In this document: one piece after another, positions 8,629 to 16,800 of the stretch
How positions within the stretch are numbered: the stretch's first letter is position 1
Layout of the letters: every line of letters begins with the position of its first letter
NCBI GenBank assembly: GCA_020846875.1
Contig: JADLDB010000059.1
Coordinates: 1-64,000 of the forward strand
Direction: 5' to 3'
DNA from: Myxococcales bacterium
GTDB lineage: Bacteria > Myxococcota > Myxococcia > Myxococcales > Myxococcaceae
Length of the DNA: 64,000 nt
Made by a program: the position numbers and the translations under genes
Notes under the pieces: model-generated
Databases searched by the model: none
Seen by the model: the letters and a program-made list of their open reading frames with translations, nothing else
What the model was told of the DNA's origin: nothing

Positions 8629-9267
8629 CTACTTGTCCTTGAAGGTGGGCGGCTCCTTGCCGGTGATCCCCTGCAGGGCCGCGACCGCGGCCTGCGCCGC
8701 GGAGTCGATCTCCGACTCGGTGCCCGCCATGTACAGGCGCCCGAAGGCGCCGAAGACCATCACGTCGATCAGCCTCACGTTGGCGGCCTTCTCTGCCTCG
8801 TTGGCGGCCAGCGCGGCGTAGGCGGCGGGCTCCGTCTCGAGGATGAAGAGCGACTGCCCGGGCTCGATCATCGAGCCGAAGCGGATCTTGTCGAGGATCA
8901 TCGCGTGCATCGGCTCGATGGCGCGGATGATCGTGTTGGAGACGATCCGCGGCTTCATGCGATCGGTCTCCACGTGGCCGATGTGCTTCAGGATCGCCTC
9001 GCCGCCGGTGCGCACCTCGCCCTTGTCCTCGCTGTGCAGCTCCAGCATCCCGTAGGCGCGCTCCACCACCAGCGTGGCCGGGTGCACCTTGGTGGCCTTC
9101 AGCGCCACGTCCATCAGCCGGTGGATCGCCATGCCCGGGGCGATCTCCACGAAGAGCGACGCCACGTAGGGCACGGGAAAGTAGCCCCGGCAGGTGGTGC
9201 AGATGTGCGCAGCCAACTGCGGCTGAAGGCTGTCGAGGAAGACGTAGGTACGCAGCGACGTGGACAA
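8629..9267 (-). CDS. BMC-T shell protein, stacking type, with a CxxC motif
   Basis: 212 residues from a TTG start at 9267, chosen because GGAAGGGG lies eight bases upstream and the product then begins [18 protein letters not shown], matching the family. A frame from 9345 adds 26 implausible residues. Two BMC domains follow. The [28 protein letters not shown] and [20 protein letters not shown] segments resemble the BMC-T proteins of Haliangium ochraceum that stack as double trimers with gated pores. It contains Cys23 and Cys26 (HICTTCRG), unlike the Haliangium proteins as I remember them. First gene of the operon. Confidence 0.9.
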   Translation of the reverse strand: MSTSLRTYVFLDSLQPQLAAHICTTCRGYFPVPYVASLFVEIAPGMAIHRLMDVALKATKVHPATLVVERAYGMLELHSEDKGEVRTGGEAILKHIGHVETDRMKPRIVSNTIIRAIEPMHAMILDKIRFGSMIEPGQSLFILETEPAAYAALAANEAEKAANVRLIDVMVFGAFGRLYMAGTESEIDSAAQAAVAALQGITGKEPPTFKDK

Positions 9268-9312
9268 GTCGAAAGCCCCTTCCCTTACGAAAAACCCGAT
9301 GAAGCGGGCGGG

Positions 9313-9341
9313 GTTGTAGAACCCGCGTGCCCGGTTGACAA
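9313..9341 (-). promoter_or_regulatory. Candidate sigma-70 promoter of the microcompartment operon
   Basis: On the minus strand, TTGTCA (9341-9336) is followed after 17 bases by TACAAC (9318-9313). The predicted transcript start is near 9306, about 39 bases before the TTG start of the first BMC-T gene. The hexamers match consensus at five and four of six positions. Confidence 0.45.
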
Positions 9342-9363
9342 GCACGCGTTTCGCGCGCTTAAC
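9335..9363 (+). promoter_or_regulatory. Candidate divergent promoter for the 9378 gene
   Basis: A perfect TTGACA at 9335-9340 is followed after 17 bases by a weak CTTAAC (9358-9363). The -35 box overlaps the -35 box of the divergent microcompartment promoter, so the two would share or compete for polymerase. Confidence 0.35.
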
Positions 9364-9377
9364 GCACCGCTTCCCCC

Positions 9378-9956
9378 ATGAGCGCCCTGGCCCTGAGTCT
9401 GGTGTTGACGCTGTCGGCCGCGGACGACGAGCTGTTGTCCGGTCACGCGCCGGCCAAGGTGCAGGTGACGCACCCGGTCCCGGCCTGGGCGCCGCGGACC
9501 TTCAGCCTGGGGATGACTGCGCGCGAGGGCCTGTGGTCGCTCCAGGTGCGGTTGGGCTGGGAAGCGGCCTTCTACGAGCGCCGGGGGCACGACCTCGTCT
9601 TCACCGTCCACCTGGGGACGGGGTTGGCGCTGGCGAAGCCGACGGGGATCACCGATCACTTCCAGCACGTGGCGCTCGCGGGGCTGGGCTACCGCAAGGT
9701 GTCGAAGCTGGTGAACTGGGGCTTCCACTGGGGCATCGGCATCGACTGGTACCGGACGGCCTACAGCTTCGCGCCCCTGGAGAGCCGGGTGGTGGCCTAC
9801 ACCGAGGGCAAGGCCCAACTGGGCCTGCGGGTGCTGCCCAACCTCGTGCTCGGGGGGTGGTTCGGGTACGGCTCGCCGCTCGCGTTCGACGCGCGCTACC
9901 CGGGGCAGACCTACAGCGGGGGGATCATGTTCGGCCTCTACGCGGACTGGCGGTGA
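9378..9956 (+). CDS. Predicted outer-membrane beta-barrel-like protein, unknown
   Basis: 192 residues beginning with a short signal-like segment (MSALALSLVLTLSAAD). The rest alternates polar and aromatic/hydrophobic residues in short strands (LWSLQVRLGWEAAFYERRG, FHWGIGIDWYRTAYSF, LVLGGWFGYGSPLAF) and ends GLYADWR, a typical beta-barrel ending. Length suits an eight-stranded barrel. No family recognised. Transcribed away from the microcompartment operon, it leads a row of envelope genes with short spacers. Confidence 0.65.
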   Translation: MSALALSLVLTLSAADDELLSGHAPAKVQVTHPVPAWAPRTFSLGMTAREGLWSLQVRLGWEAAFYERRGHDLVFTVHLGTGLALAKPTGITDHFQHVALAGLGYRKVSKLVNWGFHWGIGIDWYRTAYSFAPLESRVVAYTEGKAQLGLRVLPNLVLGGWFGYGSPLAFDARYPGQTYSGGIMFGLYADWR

Positions 9957-9962
9957 GCTGTC

Positions 9963-10694
9963 GTGGGCCTGGTCGATCTTCACCTCCACCTGCTGCCCGG
10001 CGTGGACGACGGCTCGAGGTCGCTGGACGACTCGCTGGCCATGGCCCGCGCGCTCAAGGCCCTGGGCTTCTCGCAGCTCGCCCCCAGCCCCCACCACCGG
10101 GTGGAGTACCCGTCCCGTTCCCGCGAGCTGTGCGCCGCGAAGCTCGAGGAGGTGCGTTCGGCGATCGACGCGGCGGGCCTCGGCCTCACCCTGCACCCCA
10201 ACGCCGAGAACTTCTTCCTCGACGACGAGCTCCTGTCGGACCTGGCCTCCGGGCGCCTGCGCCTGCTGGGCAAGGGGAAGGTGCTGCTCCTCGAGGCCCC
10301 GTACCAGGGTCCGCTGCCGAGGCTGGGCGATCTGGTGTTCCGGCTGAAGCTCAAGGGGGTGACGCCGCTCATCGCCCACCCCGAGCGCTGCTTCGAGTTC
10401 GCGCGGAAGGGCCGGGCCGCGGAGCTGGTGCAGCACGGAGCGCTGCTGCAACTGGACGTGGGGGCGCTCACCGGCCGCTACGGGAAGGCGCCCCAGAAGC
10501 TGGCGCGGGGCTTCCTCGACGACGGGCTGTACGCGGTGGCGGCGACCGATCTCCACTCGCCGGCGAAGGCAGAGCAGTGGGTGGGCGACAGCCTGGCCGC
10601 GCTGGAGAAGGCGGTGGGGAAGGCCGGCTTCGACGAGCTGTTCCGGGTGAGGCCGGAGAAGCTGCTGGTGGGCGACACCTCATCAACCTCTTGA
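9963..10694 (+). CDS. PHP-family protein tyrosine phosphatase (CpsB/YwqE-like)
   Basis: 243 residues from GTG. The N-terminus DLHLHLLPGVDDGSR carries the first metal-binding histidines of the PHP fold. Later ligand motifs are PSPHHRVEYP, HPNAENFF, IAHPERC and ATDLHSP. Proteins of this type remove phosphate from tyrosine kinases that control polysaccharide export. No such kinase gene is in the window. The gene lies six bases after the barrel gene and three bases before the flippase-like gene, so it is probably in one operon with them. Confidence 0.82.
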   Translation: MGLVDLHLHLLPGVDDGSRSLDDSLAMARALKALGFSQLAPSPHHRVEYPSRSRELCAAKLEEVRSAIDAAGLGLTLHPNAENFFLDDELLSDLASGRLRLLGKGKVLLLEAPYQGPLPRLGDLVFRLKLKGVTPLIAHPERCFEFARKGRAAELVQHGALLQLDVGALTGRYGKAPQKLARGFLDDGLYAVAATDLHSPAKAEQWVGDSLAALEKAVGKAGFDELFRVRPEKLLVGDTSSTS

Positions 10695-10697
10695 AAG

Positions 10698-11774
10698 GTG
10701 CTAAGGGGCCTGCTTCGCGTGAGCCGCTGGATCAAACTCATCCTGAGCCTCGCCATCACCGGGGCCAGCCTGTGGTGGACCTTCCGCAACGCGGACTGGG
10801 GCGGCATCCAGGCGTCTTTGCGCTACGCCAACTGGTGGGCGCTGGGGTGGTACCTGCTGCTGCTCGTCCTCATCCACCTGGCCCGCACGCTGCGCTGGGG
10901 CAACCTGATGTCCGGCATCGAGCAGGTGCCCTTCAAGAAGTTGAACGAGGCCTCGGCGATCGGCTTCATGATGCTGGTGATCCTCCCCTTCCGCCTGGGG
11001 GAGTTCGCCCGGCCCTTCCTCATCGCCCAGCGCTCGTCGATCCGCAGATCCGCGGCGATGACGTCGGTGGTGCTGGAGCGGATCGTCGACGGGGTGGCGA
11101 TCGCCGTGCTGCTCGGCGTCCTCTTGCTCTTCGTGCCCGACGACGCGCCGATGATCGCCCAGGTGCGCGTGGCCGGGCTGTCGATGTTCGCTGTCTTCAC
11201 CGGCGGCTTCCTCTTCCTGCTCCTGGCGAAGTGGCAGCACGAGCGGGTGCTGCGCTTCATGCGCTGGCTGGGACGGCCCGCCCCGAGGGTGACGGAGCGG
11301 GTGATCCACGTCGTGGACGGCTTCGTGTCTGCGCTGGGGCAACTGCCGGATCGGAAGAACCTGGCCCTCTTCGGGTTGTGGACCGCCGTGTACTGGGTGG
11401 CCAACGGCTTCGGCATGTCTCTGTTCGCCAACGCCTTCGACTGCTCGGGCGCGGCGGGCGCGGCCTGCGAGCCCTTGCACCTGAGCGTCTTCCAGGGCTT
11501 CGTGGTGCTGGGGGTGTTGATCGTCGGGATGATGATCCCCGCCGCGCCGGGAGCCGCCGGCACCGCGCAGTTCGCGATCAAGGTGGCGCTGGGGCTGTTC
11601 CTCGCCCAGTCCGTGGTGGACGCCAGCGGCGTGGCCTACGCCAGCGTGCTGTGGGTGGTGCAGATGGCGCAGCAGATCGCCTTCGGGTTGTTCTTCATGG
11701 TGCGCTCGCACCTGTCTTTCCGGGACATCGCGGGCAAACTGTCGGACGAGAGCCAGCAGGCATCCGGCGCCTGA
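10698..11774 (+). CDS. Lysylphosphatidylglycerol synthase TM-region / UPF0104 family integral membrane protein
   Basis: 358 residues from GTG, with about eight membrane helices. The conserved stretch VILPFRLGEFARPFLIAQRS and the later VLERIVDG motif are typical of the LPG_synthase_TM family (PF03706), and the C-terminal MIPAAPGAAGTAQFAI motif is too. The family includes flippase halves of MprF and AglD-like proteins. There is no C-terminal aminoacyl-transferase domain, so a transport role for lipid-linked sugars or lipids is more likely than lysyl transfer. Neighbours suggest envelope polysaccharide work. Confidence 0.8.
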   Translation: MLRGLLRVSRWIKLILSLAITGASLWWTFRNADWGGIQASLRYANWWALGWYLLLLVLIHLARTLRWGNLMSGIEQVPFKKLNEASAIGFMMLVILPFRLGEFARPFLIAQRSSIRRSAAMTSVVLERIVDGVAIAVLLGVLLLFVPDDAPMIAQVRVAGLSMFAVFTGGFLFLLLAKWQHERVLRFMRWLGRPAPRVTERVIHVVDGFVSALGQLPDRKNLALFGLWTAVYWVANGFGMSLFANAFDCSGAAGAACEPLHLSVFQGFVVLGVLIVGMMIPAAPGAAGTAQFAIKVALGLFLAQSVVDASGVAYASVLWVVQMAQQIAFGLFFMVRSHLSFRDIAGKLSDESQQASGA

Positions 11775-11795
11775 CCTGGCAAAGAGGAGGCACGC

Positions 11796-12032
11796 ATGGG
11801 GATCGGAATCGACTGGGTGTCCGTGGTGATCCTCGCCGCGGCCTGGGTGTTCTCGATGATCAGGTCGGTCCCGGTTCGTTTCCGGCACTGGGGCTTCGCC
11901 GCGGCCTGCTTCGTGATCGCCGCGTGGCGGCTGCGGATGGGTGCGGCGGGCGTCAACCTGATCTTCGTGGGGATCGCCGTGGCGCTGGGGATCTCCTACA
12001 CCGTTCAGGGGCTGCGGGCGCCGAAGCGGTGA
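11796..12032 (+). CDS. Small membrane protein, unknown
   Basis: 78 residues with two or three hydrophobic helices (VSVVILAAAWVFSMI, HWGFAAACFVIAAW, NLIFVGIAVALGISYTV) and a basic tail. A strong ribosome site (AGGAGG, six bases before ATG) supports it. No family recognised. It follows the flippase-like gene by 21 bases. Confidence 0.65.
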   Translation: MGIGIDWVSVVILAAAWVFSMIRSVPVRFRHWGFAAACFVIAAWRLRMGAAGVNLIFVGIAVALGISYTVQGLRAPKR

Positions 12033-12055
12033 GGGAAGCCGAAGCGGTGAGGGAA
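12020..12055. repeat. 18-bp perfect tandem duplication at a gene end
   Basis: GCCGAAGCGGTGAGGGAA occurs twice in direct succession (12020-12037, 12038-12055). The first copy contains the stop codon of the small membrane protein gene. This looks like a recent slippage duplication in the spacer before the FHA regulator. Confidence 0.9.
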
Positions 12056-12086
12056 GATGGCGCAGGTCGACTGAGCCGGGGGCGGC

Positions 12087-13820
12087 ATGACGGACAAGAT
12101 CGTTGAGACGGTTCGGCTCGAGCCCAGAGACGAACCCGCGCCCAGCGGGCGCTGGCGCGTCGTCGTGGTGGGCGAGGGGACGAACTCGTCGTACGCGCTC
12201 CCGTTGGCCGGGGCGGCGACGGTGGGGCGCGGGGACGACGTGGAAATCCGCCTGGGAGACGACGCCGCGGTGTCCCGCCGGCACGCCCAACTGGTCACCT
12301 CCTCCGAGGGCATGCGGCTGATCGACCTGGGCAGCGCCAACGGCACGTCCGTCCGCGGGCGGAAGCTGGCCGCCAACGAGCAGCTCATGCTCAGCGCCGG
12401 TGACTCCTTCGAGGTGGGGACCAGCCTGCTGGTGGTCCAACCCGATCGCCTCTCCGGCGCCTCGCGCCCGTGGACCCTGCTCGATCACGCGTCCTTCGTC
12501 GACAGGCTCGAGGAGACCCGGCCTCCCTTCGCGGTGCTGCGCCTGCAGGTGCTCGCGGAGCCGATGGTGGCGCAGGAGGTCCTGCTGAACGAACTGTCCT
12601 CGCACGACACCGTCGCCTCCTTCGGGCCGGGTCAGTACGAGGTGCTGACGCCGGGGCGGGCGCCCGACGGCGCCCAGCAGTTGCTCACCCGGCTGTCCGC
12701 GAGGCTGGTGGAGCGCGGCGCGCGGGTGCGGGCGGGCGCGGCCCACTGTCCAGCGGACGGCTCCAGCGCCGAGGCGCTCTTCGCGGCCTGCGTGCGTCCG
12801 GCCAGCGCTCCCGCCCCGGGCTTCGTGGTGCGCGACGACGCGTTGGTGGAGATCCACCGACAGTTGGACAAGGTGGCGCAGTCGAACATCAACGTGCTGC
12901 TGCTGGGCGAGACGGGCGTGGGCAAGGAGGTGCTGGCGAAGTCGATCCACGAACGCTCGAAGCGCAAGGGCCTGCCGATGACGGCCCTCAACTGCGCCGC
13001 GCTGTCGGAGACGCTGCTCGAGAGCGAGCTGTTCGGCCACCTGAAGGGCAGCTTCACCGGCGCGGTGAAGGACAAGGAAGGTGTGCTGGTGGCGGCGAAG
13101 GGAAGCACCGTCTTCCTCGACGAGGTGGGCGAGCTGCCCCCGTCGATCCAGGTGAAGCTGCTGCGCGTGCTGGAGGAGCGGCGCGTGCTGCCGGTGGGCG
13201 CGGTGACGCCGGTGGCGATCGACGTGCGCTTCGTGTTCGCCACCAACCGCGATCTGGAAGCCGAGGTGGCCCGCGGCGCGTTCCGCAGCGATCTCTTCTA
13301 CCGGATCAACGGCATCGCGGTGACGATCCCCCCGCTGCGTGAGCGCCCGTCCGAGATCGAAGAGCTGGCCCGCAAGTTCGCCGCCGACGGCGCGGCGCGT
13401 GACGAGGTGGCCGTGCCCGAGTTCTCGCCTCAGGCGATCGCCGCCCTGAAGACCTGGCCGTGGCCGGGAAACATCCGCGAGCTGAAGAACGCGGTCGATC
13501 GCGCGCTGCTCATGGCCCCCGATGGCACCATCACCCCGGCGGCGCTCGGCCTGGGGCCCGCGTCCTCTCCCGGCCGGCCTGCCGTGGGAGGTCCGGAGGC
13601 GGCCCCCTCCGGGGGAGCGCCCAACCTCAAGAGCAAGCGCGCCGAGGCCGAGAAGAAGGCGGTGCTGGAAGCGCTCGAGCTGACCGAAGGTAACCGGACC
13701 CGCGCAGCGCGCGTGCTGGGCATCTCCCGGCGCACGCTGGTGAGCCGCCTCCAGGAGTACGGCATCAACAAGCCGCGCCAGGGCAGCGACGAGCCGGGAT
13801 CCGGCGAGCAGGGGGCGTGA
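12087..13820 (+). CDS. FHA domain sigma-54-type AAA+ transcription activator with a degenerate GGDEF-like middle domain
   Basis: 577 residues. Residues 30-110 are an FHA domain (VGRGDDVEIRLGDDAAVSRRH, LGSANGTSVRGR) that binds phosphothreonine. Residues ~130-235 look like a decayed GGDEF domain: FGPGQYEVLTPG (179-190) stands where GGDEF would be, and GAAHCPADGSSAEAL matches the family's C-terminal part. The AAA+ domain has Walker A GETGVGKE (274-281), GSFTGA (321-326, a variant of GAFTGA) and Walker B GSTVFLDEVGEL (339-350). A Fis-type helix-turn-helix ends the protein (536-559). It should open sigma-54 promoters. It lies four bases before a Ser/Thr kinase gene, its likely phosphorylating partner. 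Confidence 0.88.
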   Translation: MTDKIVETVRLEPRDEPAPSGRWRVVVVGEGTNSSYALPLAGAATVGRGDDVEIRLGDDAAVSRRHAQLVTSSEGMRLIDLGSANGTSVRGRKLAANEQLMLSAGDSFEVGTSLLVVQPDRLSGASRPWTLLDHASFVDRLEETRPPFAVLRLQVLAEPMVAQEVLLNELSSHDTVASFGPGQYEVLTPGRAPDGAQQLLTRLSARLVERGARVRAGAAHCPADGSSAEALFAACVRPASAPAPGFVVRDDALVEIHRQLDKVAQSNINVLLLGETGVGKEVLAKSIHERSKRKGLPMTALNCAALSETLLESELFGHLKGSFTGAVKDKEGVLVAAKGSTVFLDEVGELPPSIQVKLLRVLEERRVLPVGAVTPVAIDVRFVFATNRDLEAEVARGAFRSDLFYRINGIAVTIPPLRERPSEIEELARKFAADGAARDEVAVPEFSPQAIAALKTWPWPGNIRELKNAVDRALLMAPDGTITPAALGLGPASSPGRPAVGGPEAAPSGGAPNLKSKRAEAEKKAVLEALELTEGNRTRAARVLGISRRTLVSRLQEYGINKPRQGSDEPGSGEQGA

Positions 13821-13823
13821 CGG

Positions 13824-16800
13824 GTGCGGGAGGGGTTCCAGGGCACGGCCCGCTACGAGGTCGTTCGCCTGCTGGGACGAGGAGCCAACGGCGTCGTCTA
13901 TGAGGTGATCGATCGGGAGCAGGGCGGGCGCCGCAAGGCGCTCAAGATGCTCCAGAACCGGGATCCGGAGGCGCTCTCGCGGATCAAGCGGGAGTTCCGC
14001 TCGCTGGCCGACGTGCGCCACCCCAACCTGGTGACGCTGCACGAGCTGCACGCGGAGGGCGACGACTGGTTCTTCACGCTGGAGCTCATCGAGGGCGTCG
14101 ACTTTCTGACCTGGCTGAGGCCAGGGCCCCGGGCCACGGCCGACACGCCCACCGCTTCTCTCGAGCGCACGGTGCGCAGCCGCGGGGGGGTGGACCGCCA
14201 GGCCGTCGATCTCCAGCGCCTCGCGCACGGCTTCCGGCAGCTCGCCGAAGGCGTGGCCTACCTCCACACCCGGGGGCTGCAGCACCGGGATCTCAAGCCA
14301 TGCAACGTGCAGGTCACCGCCGACGGCCGGGTGGTCGTCCTGGACTTCGGGCTCGTCACCGGCGCCAGCGTCACCGAGAGCATCACCGAGGCGGAAGGGC
14401 GCTCCATCGTGGGCACCGTCGCCTACATGGCGCCCGAGCAGGCGGGCTCGGCGCGCGTGGGCGCCCCGGCGGACTGGTACGCGGTGGGGGTGATGCTCTT
14501 CGAGGCGCTCACCGGGCGGCTGCCCTTCGAGGGCAGCGTGTACGAGGTGATGGCCGACAAGAAGCTCCGGCCGGCCCCGGCGCCTCGTGAGATCGACGCG
14601 GGGGTGCCCGAGGCGCTCGACGCCCTCTGTGTGGCGCTCCTGCGCCGCGCCGAGAGCGAGCGCGCCGGAGGCCCCGAGGTGCTCAAGGCCTTCGGTGGGG
14701 CCACGAAGCAGGTGGCGGCGGTCAGGCGCGAGAGCGGCTTCGTCGGCCGGCAGCGCGAGCAGGGTGTCCTGCGCGCGGCGCTCGGCGAGATCCGCGGGAA
14801 GGGGCCGCGGCTGGTGCGGGTGCTGGGGGGATCCGGGATCGGCAAGTCGGCCCTGGTGCGGCACTTCGTCGAGGAGGCCGAGCAGCAGGGGGCCGTGGTG
14901 CTGGCGGGCCGGTGCTACGAGCGGGAGGCGGTGCCCTTCAAGGCGCTGGACAGCCTGGTCGACGCGCTGGCCAGCCGGCTGGCCACCATCGATCCAGCGC
15001 GCGTAGATGCGGTGCTGCCCCGCGACGCCAACGCGCTCACCCGCATGTTCCCGGTGATGGGTCGCGTCCCGGCCTTCGCGGCCGCGCCCGTGCGCGAGGT
15101 GCCGGGGGCCGCCGAGGTCCGCCGCCGCGCGGTGCGCGCCCTGCGGGAGCTGGTGACCCGCATGGCCGATCGCGCCCCGCTGGTGCTGGTGATCGACGAC
15201 GCCCAGTGGGGGGACGGGGACAGCGCGCTGGTGCTGGAGGAGCTGCTGCGTCCCCCCGAGGCGCCCGAGGTGCTGGTGATCGTCGTCGCCCGCGCCGAGG
15301 CGAACCCGCTCCAGGGCCTGTCGCTCGGGCCCCTCGATCTCGAGCTGGGGCCACTCGACCCGGCGGACGCGGCGCTGCTGGCCCGCCGGGTGGTGGCGGA
15401 CGACACGCGCGCCGCCGCGATCGCCCGGGAAGCCGCGGGCAACCCCTTCCTCATCCACCAGCTCGCCGAGGCCCCGGTGGAAGGGGACGTGCGGCTGGAC
15501 GACGTGCTGCGCGCTCGGCTCGACGCGCTGGTAGTCCCGGCGCGCCGCGTGCTGGAGGTGGTGGCGCTCGCTGCCTCGCCGGTGCCCGAGGCCGCAGTGC
15601 TGTCGGTCGCCGGGCTCGGCGCGGCCGACGTGGACGTCGTGCTGCAGCTCAAGGCCGACCGCCTCCTGATGGGCGATGGGCGGCGGCTGGAGGCCTCCCA
15701 CGATCGCATCCGCGAGATGGTGGCCCGCGCGGTGGACGCCGGGCGCGCGCGGGAGCTGCATGCCCGCCTGGCGCAGCAGCTCCGGGCGCTGCCGGAGGTG
15801 GACCTCGAGGGCATCGCCTGGCACCTGGAGGCGGCGGGCCTCGACGAGCAGGCGGCGCAGGCCACCCTGGAGGCGGCGAAGAAGGCGGCGGAGCAGCTGG
15901 CCTTCGAGCGGGCCGCGGTACTGTACCGGCGGGCGATCGCCCTGCTGCCGCGGGACGATCAGCGGCGGCGCGACCTCCTCGTGGCGCTGGGGGACGCGCT
16001 GTCCGACGCCGGCCGGGGGCAGGAGGCGGCGAAGGTCTACGATGAGGCGGTCGGAAGAGAATCCACCCTGGCGCCGCGGGCCACGGATGCGCTGGAGCTC
16101 CAGCGTCGGGCGGCGGAGCAGCTGCTGCGATCGGGCCACATCGACGAGGGCCTGGCTGCCAGCCGCGCGGTGCTCGCCCAGGTAGGGATGCGCCTGGCGA
16201 AGACGCCGCGGCGCGCGCTCCTTGCGCTCCTCTTCCGGCGCTTCGTCCTCCAGCTGCGTGGCCTGGGCTACCAGGAGCGCGCCGCCTCCGAGGTGCCGGA
16301 GGAGGTGCTGCGGCGGATCGACGTGTGCTGGTCCTTCTCGGTGGGGCTGGCGATGGTGGACACCATTCGCGGCGCCAGCTTCCAGTCCAGGCAGTTGATC
16401 CTCGCGCTGGACGCAGGGGAGCCCTACCGGGTGGCGCGAGCGCTGGCCGCCGAGGCCGCCTTCGTGGCGATCGTCGGGCGCAAGGCCGAGGCGCGCGCGC
16501 GCAGGCTGATCCTCGAGGCGCGGGCGGTGGCCAACCGGGTGAGGGATCCGCAGCTGCTCGGGCTGGTGGACTTCTGCGACGGGCTGACGCGCTTCCTGGT
16601 GGGCAGGTGGCGGGAGGCGGCCGAGCTGACCGTCCAGGCCGAGCGCGCCTTCACCAGCGCGGGGTACGCGGTGACGTGGGAGGCGGCCAGCTCGCGGCTC
16701 TTCGCGGTGTGGTCGCTGGCGTGGCTGGGGGAGTACCCGCAGCTGGCCCGGCGGATCCCCGAGCTGGTGCGCGAAGCGGAGCGGCGCGGCGATCGCTACG

